From: Vigna angularis
Lineage: Eukaryota > Streptophyta > Magnoliopsida > Fabales > Fabaceae
Length of the DNA stretch: 64,000 nt
Direction: 5' to 3'
Assembly (NCBI RefSeq): GCF_016808095.1
Contig: NC_068976.1
Coordinates: 30,932,371 to 30,996,370 of the forward strand
This document shows, piece after piece, positions 12,401 to 22,697 of this stretch (its first letter is position 1; each line of letters begins with the position of its first letter). A program made the position numbers and the translations under genes. The notes below the pieces were generated by a model that was not told the origin of the DNA, ran no database searches, and was given only the letters and a program-made list of their open reading frames with translations.

Positions 12401-14594
12401 ATGTCGCACTTTGGCATCATGGCCTTTGAATTCCTGGTGTGTTTATGTTTTCTATTCTCAGTTGATACACTTGCTGGTGAAGCAGTATGCACTTCAGGCT
12501 CTTTTTGAAGAAAATGGGACAAGGTTTGCGATAGATCATCACTATCAACATGCCCAACACTTTCCTTTGGAGGACAAACATCTAGATCCTGGTCATTTGG
12601 GGGTTGGTCTGAAAGCAAAAGTGAAATATCAGAGTCATTTGCAGAACCCATCCTACTGTGGTCAATTTGGGGATGCACAGTGTTCACGTTGGACTCCAAT
12701 TGAATGTGTGTCAAGACTTCAACAATTGAAGCGTAAAACTTCTCGTCCTGTGCATCAGGTGACTTGTACCTGTAGCATCCACGTCCAGGTTGTCTATCTC
12801 TCCACTCAATTTTCCATCCAAGATATGCTAGATGCTTCCGTACTTTAATCTTCAAAAGTTCCCTAATGGTCTTGCTACCACATCCAAGTAAATACTGGTT
12901 AACAACATCAGGACAGAATTCAACATCGCTCAGTACCACAGGTTTCCAACTAATGGACACTGACCTTCTGCGTTTTCTCTTCTTTGAACAACAGGTAGCA
13001 GCCTGCTTTATTTCACCAGCACCAATCATGATCTCCTGAACAGGAGATATAGGTTCCTCCTGCAAAATAATTTTCTTCTCAGATGCCCCATCCATCAAAG
13101 GATCTCTATCGCATTCCTCTTGAAAGCAAATGATGTTACCACTTTTTTCCATAGGGCTATCTGAAACTCCAATGTCAGAACCAAATATATTAGTGTGTGC
13201 AGAATCACAATGAAAGTTGTCAGTAGGTTCAACTGAGTTCACTTCTGGTGTTTCTTTCAAGAACTCCTCCGGAAGGTTTAAAGCTGGGAAAACTTCTTCT
13301 AGTGTGAGAAGATAGTAGTCACCAACCACTTCCACTACAAGGGCTCTCCACAAGTCCTTATCATTACAAGTCCAATGTTTTACATTGTCAAAATCCTTTC
13401 TGGTCCTTATATCATACCATATTTGCTTCACTGAAACTGCAACCAAGGATTCCTTTTCACACTCCTGAACTACTTCAAGGAACACCCACTTCCCTCGTGG
13501 TTCCCAATTCTCAGTAGCTTCATCCCAATCCTGAGTTATCCGCAACTGATGAATTCCTACCTTCATTTCATCACCCAAATCTGGGAAGAGCACGCTCCTC
13601 TCCCCCATTCCATTGCAGTGATCAAATATAACACCTTCCCACCAGCCTTCTTGATAATTTACATCAACACACACACCAAAAGGAAGGTCCCTCTCCCCAA
13701 ACTCAAACGGAGGAGGCAAAGGTCTGATGAATCCATGTTCATTGCTAAAATCAGAAGAACTATGACCATCCAAAACAGATGAAACACACACCACATCCAC
13801 AAGGTATTTTGATTCATCATCATCTAGAATATTGTCATATTGGACATAACGCTTCTGCTTCTCGCAACGGACCACCGTCCCCGGGTGCCATGAACCCAGA
13901 AAACCCTCTTCCACGCTTTTTACCTGAAAATACAATCAAATCAGATTAAAAAGATAGATAGTTTAATTTCTTGAACTGCAAATTTCAGATGAAGGTAATC
14001 ACCGCATTCACGTTTATAACAGAGCAGTGATTAAAACACACAAGAGACAATGAGAAAAAAATACCAGGACGGTCACACGATGGTAATGAGAAAAAATACC
14101 GAGGACTTCCCTATAACATTGAGTCCACGTGATGTTACCATGAAATGTGACTCGTTTCAATTTTCATCATTTGCATGAACGGCACATGAGAATTCAAAGC
14201 AAACCGTAAACGAGGGTTCAACCAAGAAACCAACAATTTGGAGAGTGTAAAATTATGTAAACGTATGGAAACCGAAAATCGACAACAGAACATCAAAGGA
14301 TCATAAAGATAAACAAAAACATAAAAACAAAACAAAACCCATGAAAACGCAAACACCGTATAACTGATATACCAAGAACAAAAGAACCGAGCAACTCATC
14401 ATCAAAGGAAGACCCAGAAATCCATAAACTATACAGATTGTCTTTACAAAAAAACAGAAGAGAAGATTCAGAAGTAGCATTACCTCGACTCTGTCATTGA
14501 CAAGAAGCTTTTTTTTCCTGAACTCTCTTTTACGTTTGGTGCCCTCATAACACTTCTCACCATGGACATCCATTGGAGAATGATTCTGAGACAT
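9430..14594 (-). CDS. IDM1/ROS4-like PHD-finger histone acetyltransferase, 9 exons, 1042 aa
   Basis: Exons on the minus strand: 14594-14484, 13923-11908, 11757-11640, 11515-11430, 10975-10731, 10307-10221, 10134-10035, 9902-9695, 9587-9430. All eight introns are GT-AG and phases agree, giving 3129 nt. Start is the ATG at 14594 (MSQNHSPMD), followed by a basic KRKREFRKKK stretch (nuclear signal). Residues about 38-190 form a tandem Agenet/Tudor-like region (GTVVRCEKQKRYVQYD; GWWEGVIFD). A basic KKRKRRR cluster follows. The PHD finger is complete: C682, C685, C694, C697, H702, C705, C718, C721, followed by a second Cys/His segment up to about residue 755. The C-terminal GNAT domain has the acetyl-CoA loop YRRLGMC (906-912). 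In Arabidopsis this architecture belongs to IDM1/ROS4, which acetylates histone H3 and protects loci from silencing, and to several uncharacterised paralogues. Which paralogue this is cannot be decided here. No frameshift or missing key residue was seen. Confidence 0.9.
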
Positions 14595-17139
14595 GGTGAC
14601 AGACAACTGAGAATGCCTCACACACCCTTTTTCAAGAAGCCTCGAGAACAAGTCAAACGAAAAGACAACAACACTCTAAGTTAAACCAACAACCCCAATT
14701 CTCGTTCCCTCACCGCCCTTCATGCTTTTTATGGAAAAAGTGAAACAATCACTTCAGTTCTTGTTTTGTTACCACTGTTGTGTTATGGTGTGTGTTATTC
14801 TGTGTGAAGTGTGATAGGTTTCCCACCATATAGAACTGCAACAGAAAACGAGAATCTGCTGTTTCGTGCTCACACTGTAACTTCCATTCTCATTGGTCTA
14901 CTGGCATTAATGGATGACGTGGTTCACGGACACATTTAGAGAACCGTGATTCCGTCCTCACGGTATTCCTCACCCTCTTAACTGGTATTCTATTGAAGTG
15001 GAAGGAGTTAGACAGTTCACAGTCTAGTGTGGGAGGGTGCACGGTGTGGGCGCTAGCTATCTAAGAATGGACCCTACTACAATTTATATGTACTTGAGGC
15101 TAAAGAAAAGTATTTTTGATACATTAATCTAATTCACTGTATTTTATTGTTATTATAATAAAATAAAATAAAATATTGTCAATTAATACAATATATTGAT
15201 TTATATAATAAAATTAAATGAGTTGAACAGCATTCAATTGAATGAAAATAAAAAGTTAAAGGAGGTTTGAGTTGATTAAAATATTGCCTATGCTGGATTA
15301 TTTATGCATATTTGTCTTGATATTATTAAGAGAGAAAAAGTAATAAATAAAAGATTAAGTATTTTCTTTGTTTATATATTTTGTTTAGTGTACCATACAG
15401 TTATAAATGTCATTTATTTACTGGTGGGTGCTTAATTTTTTATACTTTACATAATTAAGAATTTCTTCAAGGTTTTTACTAATTATTGTCCTTATATGAC
15501 TAATTAGCTAAATAAAGATAGTTGAAATTATGAACTAGTGCATTAAGTATAGAAAACACCAATTTAAGTATATAAGAACAAATTCATCTTTTATCTTTTT
15601 CAGAATCTTAATTAGGATACGTCTCACTTTAAAGATAACTTATAAAATAGTGATTTTGTAAAAGCCAATTACACAGGTCAACAATTTTTAACTAGAATAT
15701 TTTATATCAATCTTCATGAGGTATTTTAAATGATTAACTTAAAATATTTTATACTAACAGATAATTTATAGTTAAAGAACTTGATTCTCAAGATTAATCT
15801 CAATCCTAATTAGAGAATAAAATAGGATTATGGTAGTTTTTCTACACTCGTTTCACAAAATGTACATGAATTGATATTCCATAACATATTTGGTTTTTAC
15901 TAAATAGATCAATTAAAAAATAAAATATATCACATTTATAAACACATCTATATTATTATGAAAATAAATTAAAACTGTATAGAAGACACTTACTTAAAAC
16001 ATAAGAATAAATGATAAAATTTCAGTTTTTCTAAATTTGTCGAGTGAAACTGTATTTCAGTTAGTGATTTTAAAAAAAATATATTAACTTCTTTGCGGAG
16101 AAATCTATCGTGAGCAAAATCCATTAGATCATTTTTACTTTTTCATTTGTCTTTCATTAATCAAGTGAATTTAGATATGGTCGTATGTAAAAATTTATAA
16201 AATTATATTTTGAGAAAATAGTTTAAAAATAATGAAATTAAATTATTTTAATATTAAAAGATTTTAATATAAATAGTTTTGTTATGAATGAGTTTAATCA
16301 TTTTAAAACAACCTATTTTTTTATAAATTACTTTTTTAGAATTCTCTTATTTTTCTCTAAGAATTTTTTCTCTCCATTTGAATAAGTTGAGTTTCGGCCT
16401 TTTCCTTGATCTTTCTGTTATCGGTTGAATGTAAACCTTCTTCCACTTATATGTGTCTTTGTCATCAAAGAGTTTATACTGATTAATGATCATAATGGTA
16501 TGTCCTAATTATTCTTGTGATTATGTGTAGATAAAGCATCTTATGTCAAATCTATAAAAAACAGGTGTCTTAGAAATAAGGTAGTCTTGTGACTTTGGTA
16601 TTTTTGTTGGGAAATTAATGTTATTGAATGTACACCTTTGTTATGTTATTTTATTTATATTTTAGCTTATGAGCAAAAAGAGCCTTTTATCTTTTATTAA
16701 TTAGGTGTAAGATATTAAAATAAGGGGGTGTAGACATGAAAAGTATGCAAATTAAATAATGTTAGAATTTAATAAAAAGATATTATATAAATCTTTTAGA
16801 AGATTTAGTAGTTGTTATTTTAAAAAGTAGTAGAAAGAAAATAGGAGATATAATTTTGGTAAGTTTAGAGATTAAAAAAGATATTATTATTAGAAAATAA
16901 TATTATAAGATATATTTTAAAAGATATTTTTGAATATTGTTATATAGTTAATTAAAGGATATATTGAGATATTATTATATATAAATTAGATATTATAGTT
17001 AGATAATAATAATATATATTATTGATAGACTTATCATAATTAATTAGAATAAAAATATTAAGATAGAATATATTATACAGGACTTATCAGAATTAATTAA
17101 ATTAAAGATAAATTTATTTTATCTTATCTATATCTTTTA
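14595..17139. other. 5' flank of the IDM1-like gene, then AT-rich DNA
   Basis: 14595-15080 is less AT-rich and should contain the 5' UTR and promoter of the minus-strand gene; I could not place a TATA box. Around 15028-15055 lies a GC-rich string (GGGAGGGTGCACGGTGTGGG) that recurs at about 28.16 kb. From 15100 to 17140 the DNA is AT-rich with no recognisable gene. Confidence 0.5.
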
Positions 17140-17668
17140 TCTTAGTAAATTGTTATTACTCTTTATGGACCTTTATTATAAATAGAGTATCCTATGTGTA
17201 TATTTCACACAAGAAAAATTAATCTCACACATAATTGTCACTATATTAGACACCTCCTATTTATATAGAAACTCTAGCCATTAGGAAAATAAAAAGAGAG
17301 AGAAACGTTCTTGGAAAGAAGAAAAGGAATAGTTGTAAAAAAAACGTTAGTGCAAAGGAAGATTTGTTGTGATCCTTGAGGTGTAGATAAACTCTTAGTA
17401 TTGGCAAAGGTAAGGGGAGCTTACATTCATGATTGGTTACATCATTGATTTCTTGATTCTTGATTCTTGAATTTTTTTTCTTGCCTTGTTTGTATGTGAC
17501 ATGATTAATTGAGTAAAATTGGTATTCGTTTTGGTATTATTTTGAATGCATTAATTAATTTATGATGATGTTTTAAGGGGAGTTGACCTTGCTTATTTTG
17601 GTTGGTTGTGATTCGATGAATAATGGGAACAAGTATAAGTTTGTAAGGGGAAGTAACCATGTTTGTTG
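17140..17668 (+). repeat. LTR-like sequence, left part (interrupted by Copia insertion)
   Basis: Contains a TATA-box-like TTATTATAAATAGAG near 17175, then a leader-like stretch and GGTAAGGGGAGCTTAC near 17408, resembling GAGGTAAGGGGAGTTAG in the LTR-like element at 41.96 kb. Its continuation appears to be 20855-21646, past the Copia derivative: the 5-bp string TGTTG occurs at 17664-17668 and 20850-20854 as an apparent TSD. The 5' boundary is uncertain; a TGTAAG at 16706 is one candidate. Confidence 0.45.
17176..17187 (+). promoter_or_regulatory. Candidate TATA box in LTR-like sequence
   Basis: ATTATAAATAGA has the plant TATA-box form, and a 5'UTR-like purine/pyrimidine-mixed leader follows. 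Interpreted as the promoter of the decayed LTR; no transcript evidence. Confidence 0.4.
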
Positions 17669-18236
17669 TTACGAGAATAGAAAGGATGAAAATTGTGTAT
17701 ATATTATTCTGTTTTGTAGTCAAGAGGAAGAGACATGTATACTTCTTCATCTAGATCCCCATGTAAAAAAGCATTATTTACATCTAATTGATGTAAATAC
17801 CAATGTTTGGAGGCTGCTAAAGCCAGGACCAATCTCACTGTTGTGATTTTGACAATAGGTAAAAAAGTCTCAAAGTAATCTAAGCCTTCTTGTTGTGTGT
17901 AGCCTTTGGCTACTAACCTTGCCTTGTATCGTTCAATACTCCCATCAACATGCCTCTTTATTTTGTATACCCACTTACATCCGATAGGTTGCTTTCCATA
18001 AGGTAGATCAATCAAAGCCCAAGTTTTGGAATTTTCTAAAGCTGCAATTTCTTGATCCATGGCATTTCTCCAACAATCATGTTTGATGGCTTGGTTATAG
18101 GTTTTAGGTTCACTAACTTGGGAAAGATTAAGGACATATGACTTATGAAGAGATGATAATGCATCATAAGAGAGATATGAAGAGATATGATATAAGGTAC
18201 CTGTAGATGACTGAGTGGCAGAAGAAGTAGATAACA
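17667..18236 (-). repeat. Terminal repeat, downstream copy (RT fragment plus LTR end)
   Basis: 570 bp, matching 20280-20849 with about 20 substitutions and no length change. On the minus strand it starts TGTTATCTAC and ends TCTCGTAACA, so it is bounded by TG and CA like an LTR. About 530 bp of it is RT coding sequence, continuous with the integrase-RT frame upstream. This copy has more amino-acid changes from typical Copia RT than the other copy. Confidence 0.8.
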
Positions 18237-18237
18237 T
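17704..18237 (-). pseudogene. Copia reverse-transcriptase N-terminal fragment (downstream copy)
   Basis: A 177-codon frame with the Copia RT motifs GCKWVYKIKRH, ARLVAKGYTQQEG and QLDVNNAFLHGDLDEEVYM. It ends at DYKTE, before the YxDD catalytic motif and RNase H, so it cannot be active. The typical VETFSPVV segment has become FETFLPIV. A frame break near 18240 separates it from the upstream integrase region. Confidence 0.85.
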
Positions 18238-18242
18238 GTTGC

Positions 18243-19973
18243 AATGATAGTCCTGCAGATAAGATGGTTTATGTTTGGCCTGGTTGATTTCCTTTGTGGA
18301 GTAGCAGTGACAGGTTCAACAGAAACAGGTTGAGAAGAAAAAATAACAGGGTCTGGAATAATAGAAGGAGGAGATGTAGGTGGTAAAGAGGGTTGATCAG
18401 TAACTTCTGAGAAAATAGGTGATGGAGAGGAAATGATTTTGGTGACAAAATCCAAGGAATTTTGTGTACCAATAGGTGAGTGCTTGTCACTAGTAACAAA
18501 AGGAAATATGTTTTCATAAAATACCATATTTCTTGATAGAAAATATTTCCTAGAGTTTAAATCTAACAAAAGGTAGCCTTTCACTCCTTTTTTAAAACCA
18601 AGTAAAACACATTTTCTTGCACGAGGTTGAAATTTTGTTCTATGACCTTGAAGAGTTGAAACATAGCAAAGTGAGCCAAAAACTCGTAAGTAAGTAATGT
18701 CAGGTTTAACATTGTGTAACCGTTGAGATGGAGAAAAATATGCCAAAACTTTGGAAGGTAAAATATTAATGAGTTGCACAACATAACGAACAACAAAAGA
18801 CTAGAAAGTTATGGGCAAATGGGATTGAAACATTAAAGATCTAGCAACATTGAGAATGTGTTGATGTTTTCGCTCAACAACTCTATTTTGTTGAGGTGTT
18901 TCAACACAAGATAATTAATGTTGTATCCCTTTTTGTCTATAAAAATCTGTCATTGCAAACTCATTACCATTATTTGATCTAACAACTTTTACATCAATGC
19001 CAAATTGTGTTTTGATATAAGAAACAAAGCCAATAAGTTGTGATCTTGTATCTGACTTACTTGCCATCAATTTAATCCATGTGTGTCTAGACATATCATC
19101 CACTATAGTTAAGAAATATTTGAAACCATCAACAGAAGAAGTAGAATAGGGCCCCCAAATATCAACATGAATTAAATCAAAAGGAGCTTTTGAAACAGTA
19201 GTACTTAATTGAAAAGGCAATTTCCTTTGCTTAGAATAGTGACAAGTATCCCAATGAGTGTGTTTTGCATCAGGTAAAGTGGCATACATGGTGCGTAATT
19301 TGATATAACAAGAAGAAGAAGGATGCCCTAGTCTAGAGTGCCAAATATCTTTAGAGTTAGGTCTTATTGTAGAACAAGCAATGGAATTCTCAAGAGTAAT
19401 AGAAGTTGTTGAACCAAAGGGTGTGGATGCAAGAACTATCATGATATACAAGTCATCTCTTTCTTCAGCTTTCCCAATCATCTACAGGGTTGACTTGTCC
19501 TGTATTTCACAAGAAAATTCAGAAATGGTAATTTTACAAGATAGAGACTTAGTTAACTTTGTGACCGAAATAATATTGACTAAAAAATTAGGAACAAACA
19601 AGACATTATTATGTAAAGTAAGGTGTGGGCTAAGAGAAACTGTGCCAGAATAATGAGCAAATGAAGAGTTCTTGTTGGGTAGTGATACTGTAATTGGTGA
19701 GATTCTATGATAAGAAATAAAATGAGACAAAGAACTGGATATATGATCAGTAGCACCTGTGTCTAGAATTCATTGGGAATAGATATTACCTTGATCCTGA
19801 GAAGAACTGGAAACATTATGAGAACTCACTAGATCGGTAGAATGTGTGACTGAGGGATTAGATTGAGGAAGAAGTGTCAATAGACCATGAATTTGCTCTT
19901 GAGAAAGTCCTAAAGTTGAGGAATATGGTTGCGCCTGAGAATTAGTAGAAGAAGGAACAACTGTAGAAGCCAT
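18243..19973 (-). pseudogene. Degenerate Copia gag-protease-integrase region
   Basis: From the ATG at 19973, a Ser/Gln-rich gag remnant (about 67 codons) runs into an in-frame stop just before the protease motif ILDTGATDH (about 19770-19740), where a Trp codon has become a stop. The integrase zinc region (WHSRLGHP plus a Cys pair) and core follow at 19481-18915. The catalytic region reads RSNNGNEF where RSDNG is usual, so one of the DDE aspartates is Asn. Further stops lie near 18915 and 18790. Normal gag (about 300 residues with a zinc knuckle) is largely absent. The line is dead. Confidence 0.85.
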
Positions 19974-20267
19974 TGAATTTCACAACCTCAAATTGGACAA
20001 AAAATTTCACAACCCGAATCTCCATAAATTTCTCTAGATTCCTCAAAAATCAATCTAGGGCTACGAGTGATTAAAGCACCCAATTGTTTCTCATTGAAAA
20101 TCCTAGAAAGCAAAGTCAAAACATAAAACATAACGATGCGAGAGTAACAGAGGGAGTAGCCATAGAAGGAGAAGAAATTGTAAGAAGGCCAAGAACAAAA
20201 GGTAGAAGATGAAGATCTTGGCAGTAATAGAGTTAGTTGCGGAAGAACGTGAGCAAGAATTAATTTT

Positions 20268-20279
20268 CCTCTGATACCA
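20268..20279 (-). other. Primer-binding site (initiator tRNA-Met type)
   Basis: The minus strand reads TGGTATCAGAGG directly after the LTR end CTCGTAACA. This is the standard Copia primer-binding position and fixes the 5' LTR boundary at 20280. Confidence 0.85.
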
Positions 20280-20849
20280 TGTTACGAGAAAAGAAATGAT
20301 GAAAATTGTGTATATATTATTCTGTTTTGTAGCCAAGAGGAAGAGACATGTATACTTCTTCATCTAGATCCCCATGTAAAAAAGCATTATTTACATCTAG
20401 TTGATGTAAATACCAATGTTTGGAGGCTGCTAAAGCCAGAACCAATCTTACTGTTGTGAGTTTGACAACAGGTGAAAAAGTCTCAACGTAATCTAAGCCT
20501 TCTTGTTGTGTGTAGCCTTTGGCTACTAACCTTGCCTTGTATTGTTCAATACTTCCATCAGCATGCCTCTTTATTTTGTATACCCACTTACATCCGATAG
20601 GTTGCTTTCCATAAGGTAGATCAGTCAAAGCCCAAGTTTTGGAATTTTCTAAAGCTGCAATTTCTTGATCCATGGCATTTCTCCAACAATCATGTTTGAT
20701 GGCTTGATTATAGGTTTTAGGTTCACTAACTTGGGAAAGATTAAGGACATATGACTTATGAAGAGATGATAATGCATCATAAGAAAGATATGAAGAGATA
20801 TGATATAAGGTACCTGTGGATGGCTGAGTGGCGGAAGAAGTAGATAACA
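20280..20849 (-). repeat. Terminal repeat, upstream copy (RT fragment plus LTR end)
   Basis: A 570-bp partner of 17667-18236. It occupies the 5' LTR position, next to the PBS, but carries a 177-codon RT fragment (20317-20850) that is closer to the Copia consensus (VETFSPVVKLTTVR) than the downstream copy. The homology also covers the next six bases (TGTTGC) beyond the TG/CA boundary, which complicates a simple LTR reading. Confidence 0.8.
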
Positions 20850-20854
20850 TGTTG

Positions 20855-21646
20855 CGTGATTGTGTGAGTAAGAAACTATGTTATTTCCTTGTATTGTGGT
20901 AGGTCATGTGTGAGCTTTACGTACTGCGCTACGTTAAGAATGTTGGGTCTCGTGTAGAGACAGAGATTCGAGTATCACTCTTCCTCTTGTGTGAGGACTC
21001 AAGAAGGTTGAATGTCTCGCCCAAAAAGCTTTGGCTCGTGCTGAGTATAGTACACTAATGTGAGTAGTATCGATGTTTTACTCCTTAGTCCTTGAGAAGT
21101 CGGAGAGATAGGTATGAAGTTGCAATGGAAGACGACTTGAATCGTCTTGTTAGTGATAACATGTTATGATCGCCCTATTAGTAAGAATAGCTTATGACGA
21201 CACAGTACAAGGAAACAACATTGGTTCATGAATTAATTGGTTGTGATGTTAATGTTGTGATGGAATATGTTTTTTATGGTGATCTTACTTTGTGTTTAAT
21301 ATGAATATGTTATGTTGTATGTTATGATATTTTTATTAGCTCACCCTTGTATGTTGTGGTTGTGGTTTCCACCTGCGATGATTGTTTTTATACGGGAGCA
21401 GATGATCATGCAGTTAGCTCAGATGTTGTATAGCGCGACGAGTGGATTGAGAGAATTGGGGAATTTATGGTTGTTTGAATAAACTATTTTATATGGAATT
21501 TTATTTTATAATTAAATTGGAACTTTTGTTATTTTTTTTTTGAAATTGTAAAGACTTATTGAATTTGGATTTCCGTAATGGTGTTATGATTTTAAAATTT
21601 TAAATTTTCACTCATAATCGTGACATTAAAAAATTAAGGTGTTACA
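20855..21646 (+). repeat. LTR-like sequence, right part
   Basis: Continues the sequence interrupted at 17668. It contains TTAGCTCACCCTTGTATGTTG (near 21338), also found as TAGCTCACCCTTACTC in the element at 43.58 kb, followed by a GAGCAGATGATCATG segment and an AT-rich tail. It ends GGTGTTACA at 21646, the usual 3' end of Gypsy-type LTRs (TG...CA). No coding region. Confidence 0.45.
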
Positions 21647-22697
21647 TCTTGCAAGTTGGGAGGAGTTTCATTGGTTAGGGTCTTATGAGCTGTATGGTCA
21701 GGTAAGGGAAGTTAGTCTTCATGAATGCATGTTGATGGTTGATTTTATGTTGAAAATGAACTTTAGTTGTTTTTTTATGAATTTGATTTGTGTGAGTATG
21801 GTTAATTTAGTTTGCATGGTTTGAATGATTTTTTCATTATTTTTATGCTTGTTTATACTTGGGTTTTTCTGACTAAAATTTTTAGAATCTGAACAATTGA
21901 GAAAATTGGTACGAGTTTTCATGTTTAAAACCATTTTGAATCAATTCATTGAGAAAAGAGTACCAATTTGAGCAATTGATCAAGTTAAAGCTCACTTAAA
22001 ATCACAAAATGCATCTACTGTTAATTGATATGACATTGAGTGATATCAGAGTGGCACTAAGCCTTGTGCTACATGTTTAGGAATATTTTAGCTCTAGGGT
22101 GTTGAGCGACAAAGTGTACCACTGAATGTCATCTTTGTACTACAATTCTTGATCATTTTAGCTCCAAGATGCTGAGTGACAAAAAATGTCGTTGAGCGCA
22201 AACTTTTTTAGAAGAAGGGCACTGAGCGCCGATATTGTCACTAAGCGCCACTCTTTGTGAATGGTTTAGCGTTAAGCATCACATCTTAGTGCCAATTTGT
22301 TTGAATGAATTTATTTCCTTCTTTGGATATTTGAGATAGGTACGTGATGGAATTGAGGTATGTTTATAATGTTATTTATTATTAATTGAGGCGATGATAT
22401 GACTGTGGGTATGTATGATGATATTGTTGAAGGAATTTCATGGAGAAATTCTTTGTGGTGATGATCTTTAATGCATGTATTGATATATGGGATTCAATAT
22501 GGGGATATCCCGATGCTTTAATAACCATTTAGGCTCAAATAGAGTAGAATATGTTATGTCGTGAAGAACAATAGGAGGTCCTAGTTTATAGACTGTGTTT
22601 GGTCCTAGCCATGAAAAGGATTAACCTTGTGTGTGGTCAAGTAATAACCCTTTCAGGCTATGGTTTTATAGAACCTAGAAACCACCACAAGCGTACA
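21647..22697 (+). repeat. Second LTR-like sequence with GAGCGC motifs, left part
   Basis: GGTCAGGTAAGGGAAGTTAG near 21698 parallels the GGTAAGGGGAG strings at 17.41 and 41.96 kb. At 22060-22280 there are seven or more GC-rich elements of the type GAGCGACA / GAGCGCCGATA / AAGCGCC, decayed relatives of the palindromic arrays at 42.6 and 52.3 kb. The region around 22500-22690 (GATATCCCGATGC; AATAACCCTTTCAGG) is the counterpart of 43.2-43.5 kb. A hAT element cuts it at 22698; 24875 to about 25020 continues it. Confidence 0.45.

Larger units (their letters stand above)
17669..20849 (-). mobile_element. Internally deleted Copia element with unusual terminal repeats
   Basis: Minus-strand order: terminal repeat (20849-20280), a primer-binding site (PBS) complementary to initiator tRNA-Met (TGGTATCAGAGG, 20279-20268), a leader, a truncated gag-like start at 19973, protease, integrase, reverse transcriptase (RT), then the second terminal repeat (18236-17667). 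An apparent 5-bp TSD TGTTG flanks it (17664-17668; 20850-20854), with the terminal TG possibly overlapping the left copy. Most of gag, the end of RT and all of RNase H are missing. The two 570-bp terminal repeats consist mostly of RT coding DNA plus a short genuine LTR end (CTCGTAACA) next to the PBS. It cannot encode an active element. Confidence 0.8.

Noticed and set aside
12279..12848. 189-codon plus-strand frame inside the IDM1-like gene
   Set aside because: It is the antisense shadow of exon 2, whose minus-strand product has clear domain structure and splice sites.
20930..21000. tRNA-like string (GTTGGGTCTCGTG...AGATTCGAGTATC)
   Set aside because: It has a T-loop-like piece but no acceptor or D arm; no tRNA gene was found anywhere in the window.
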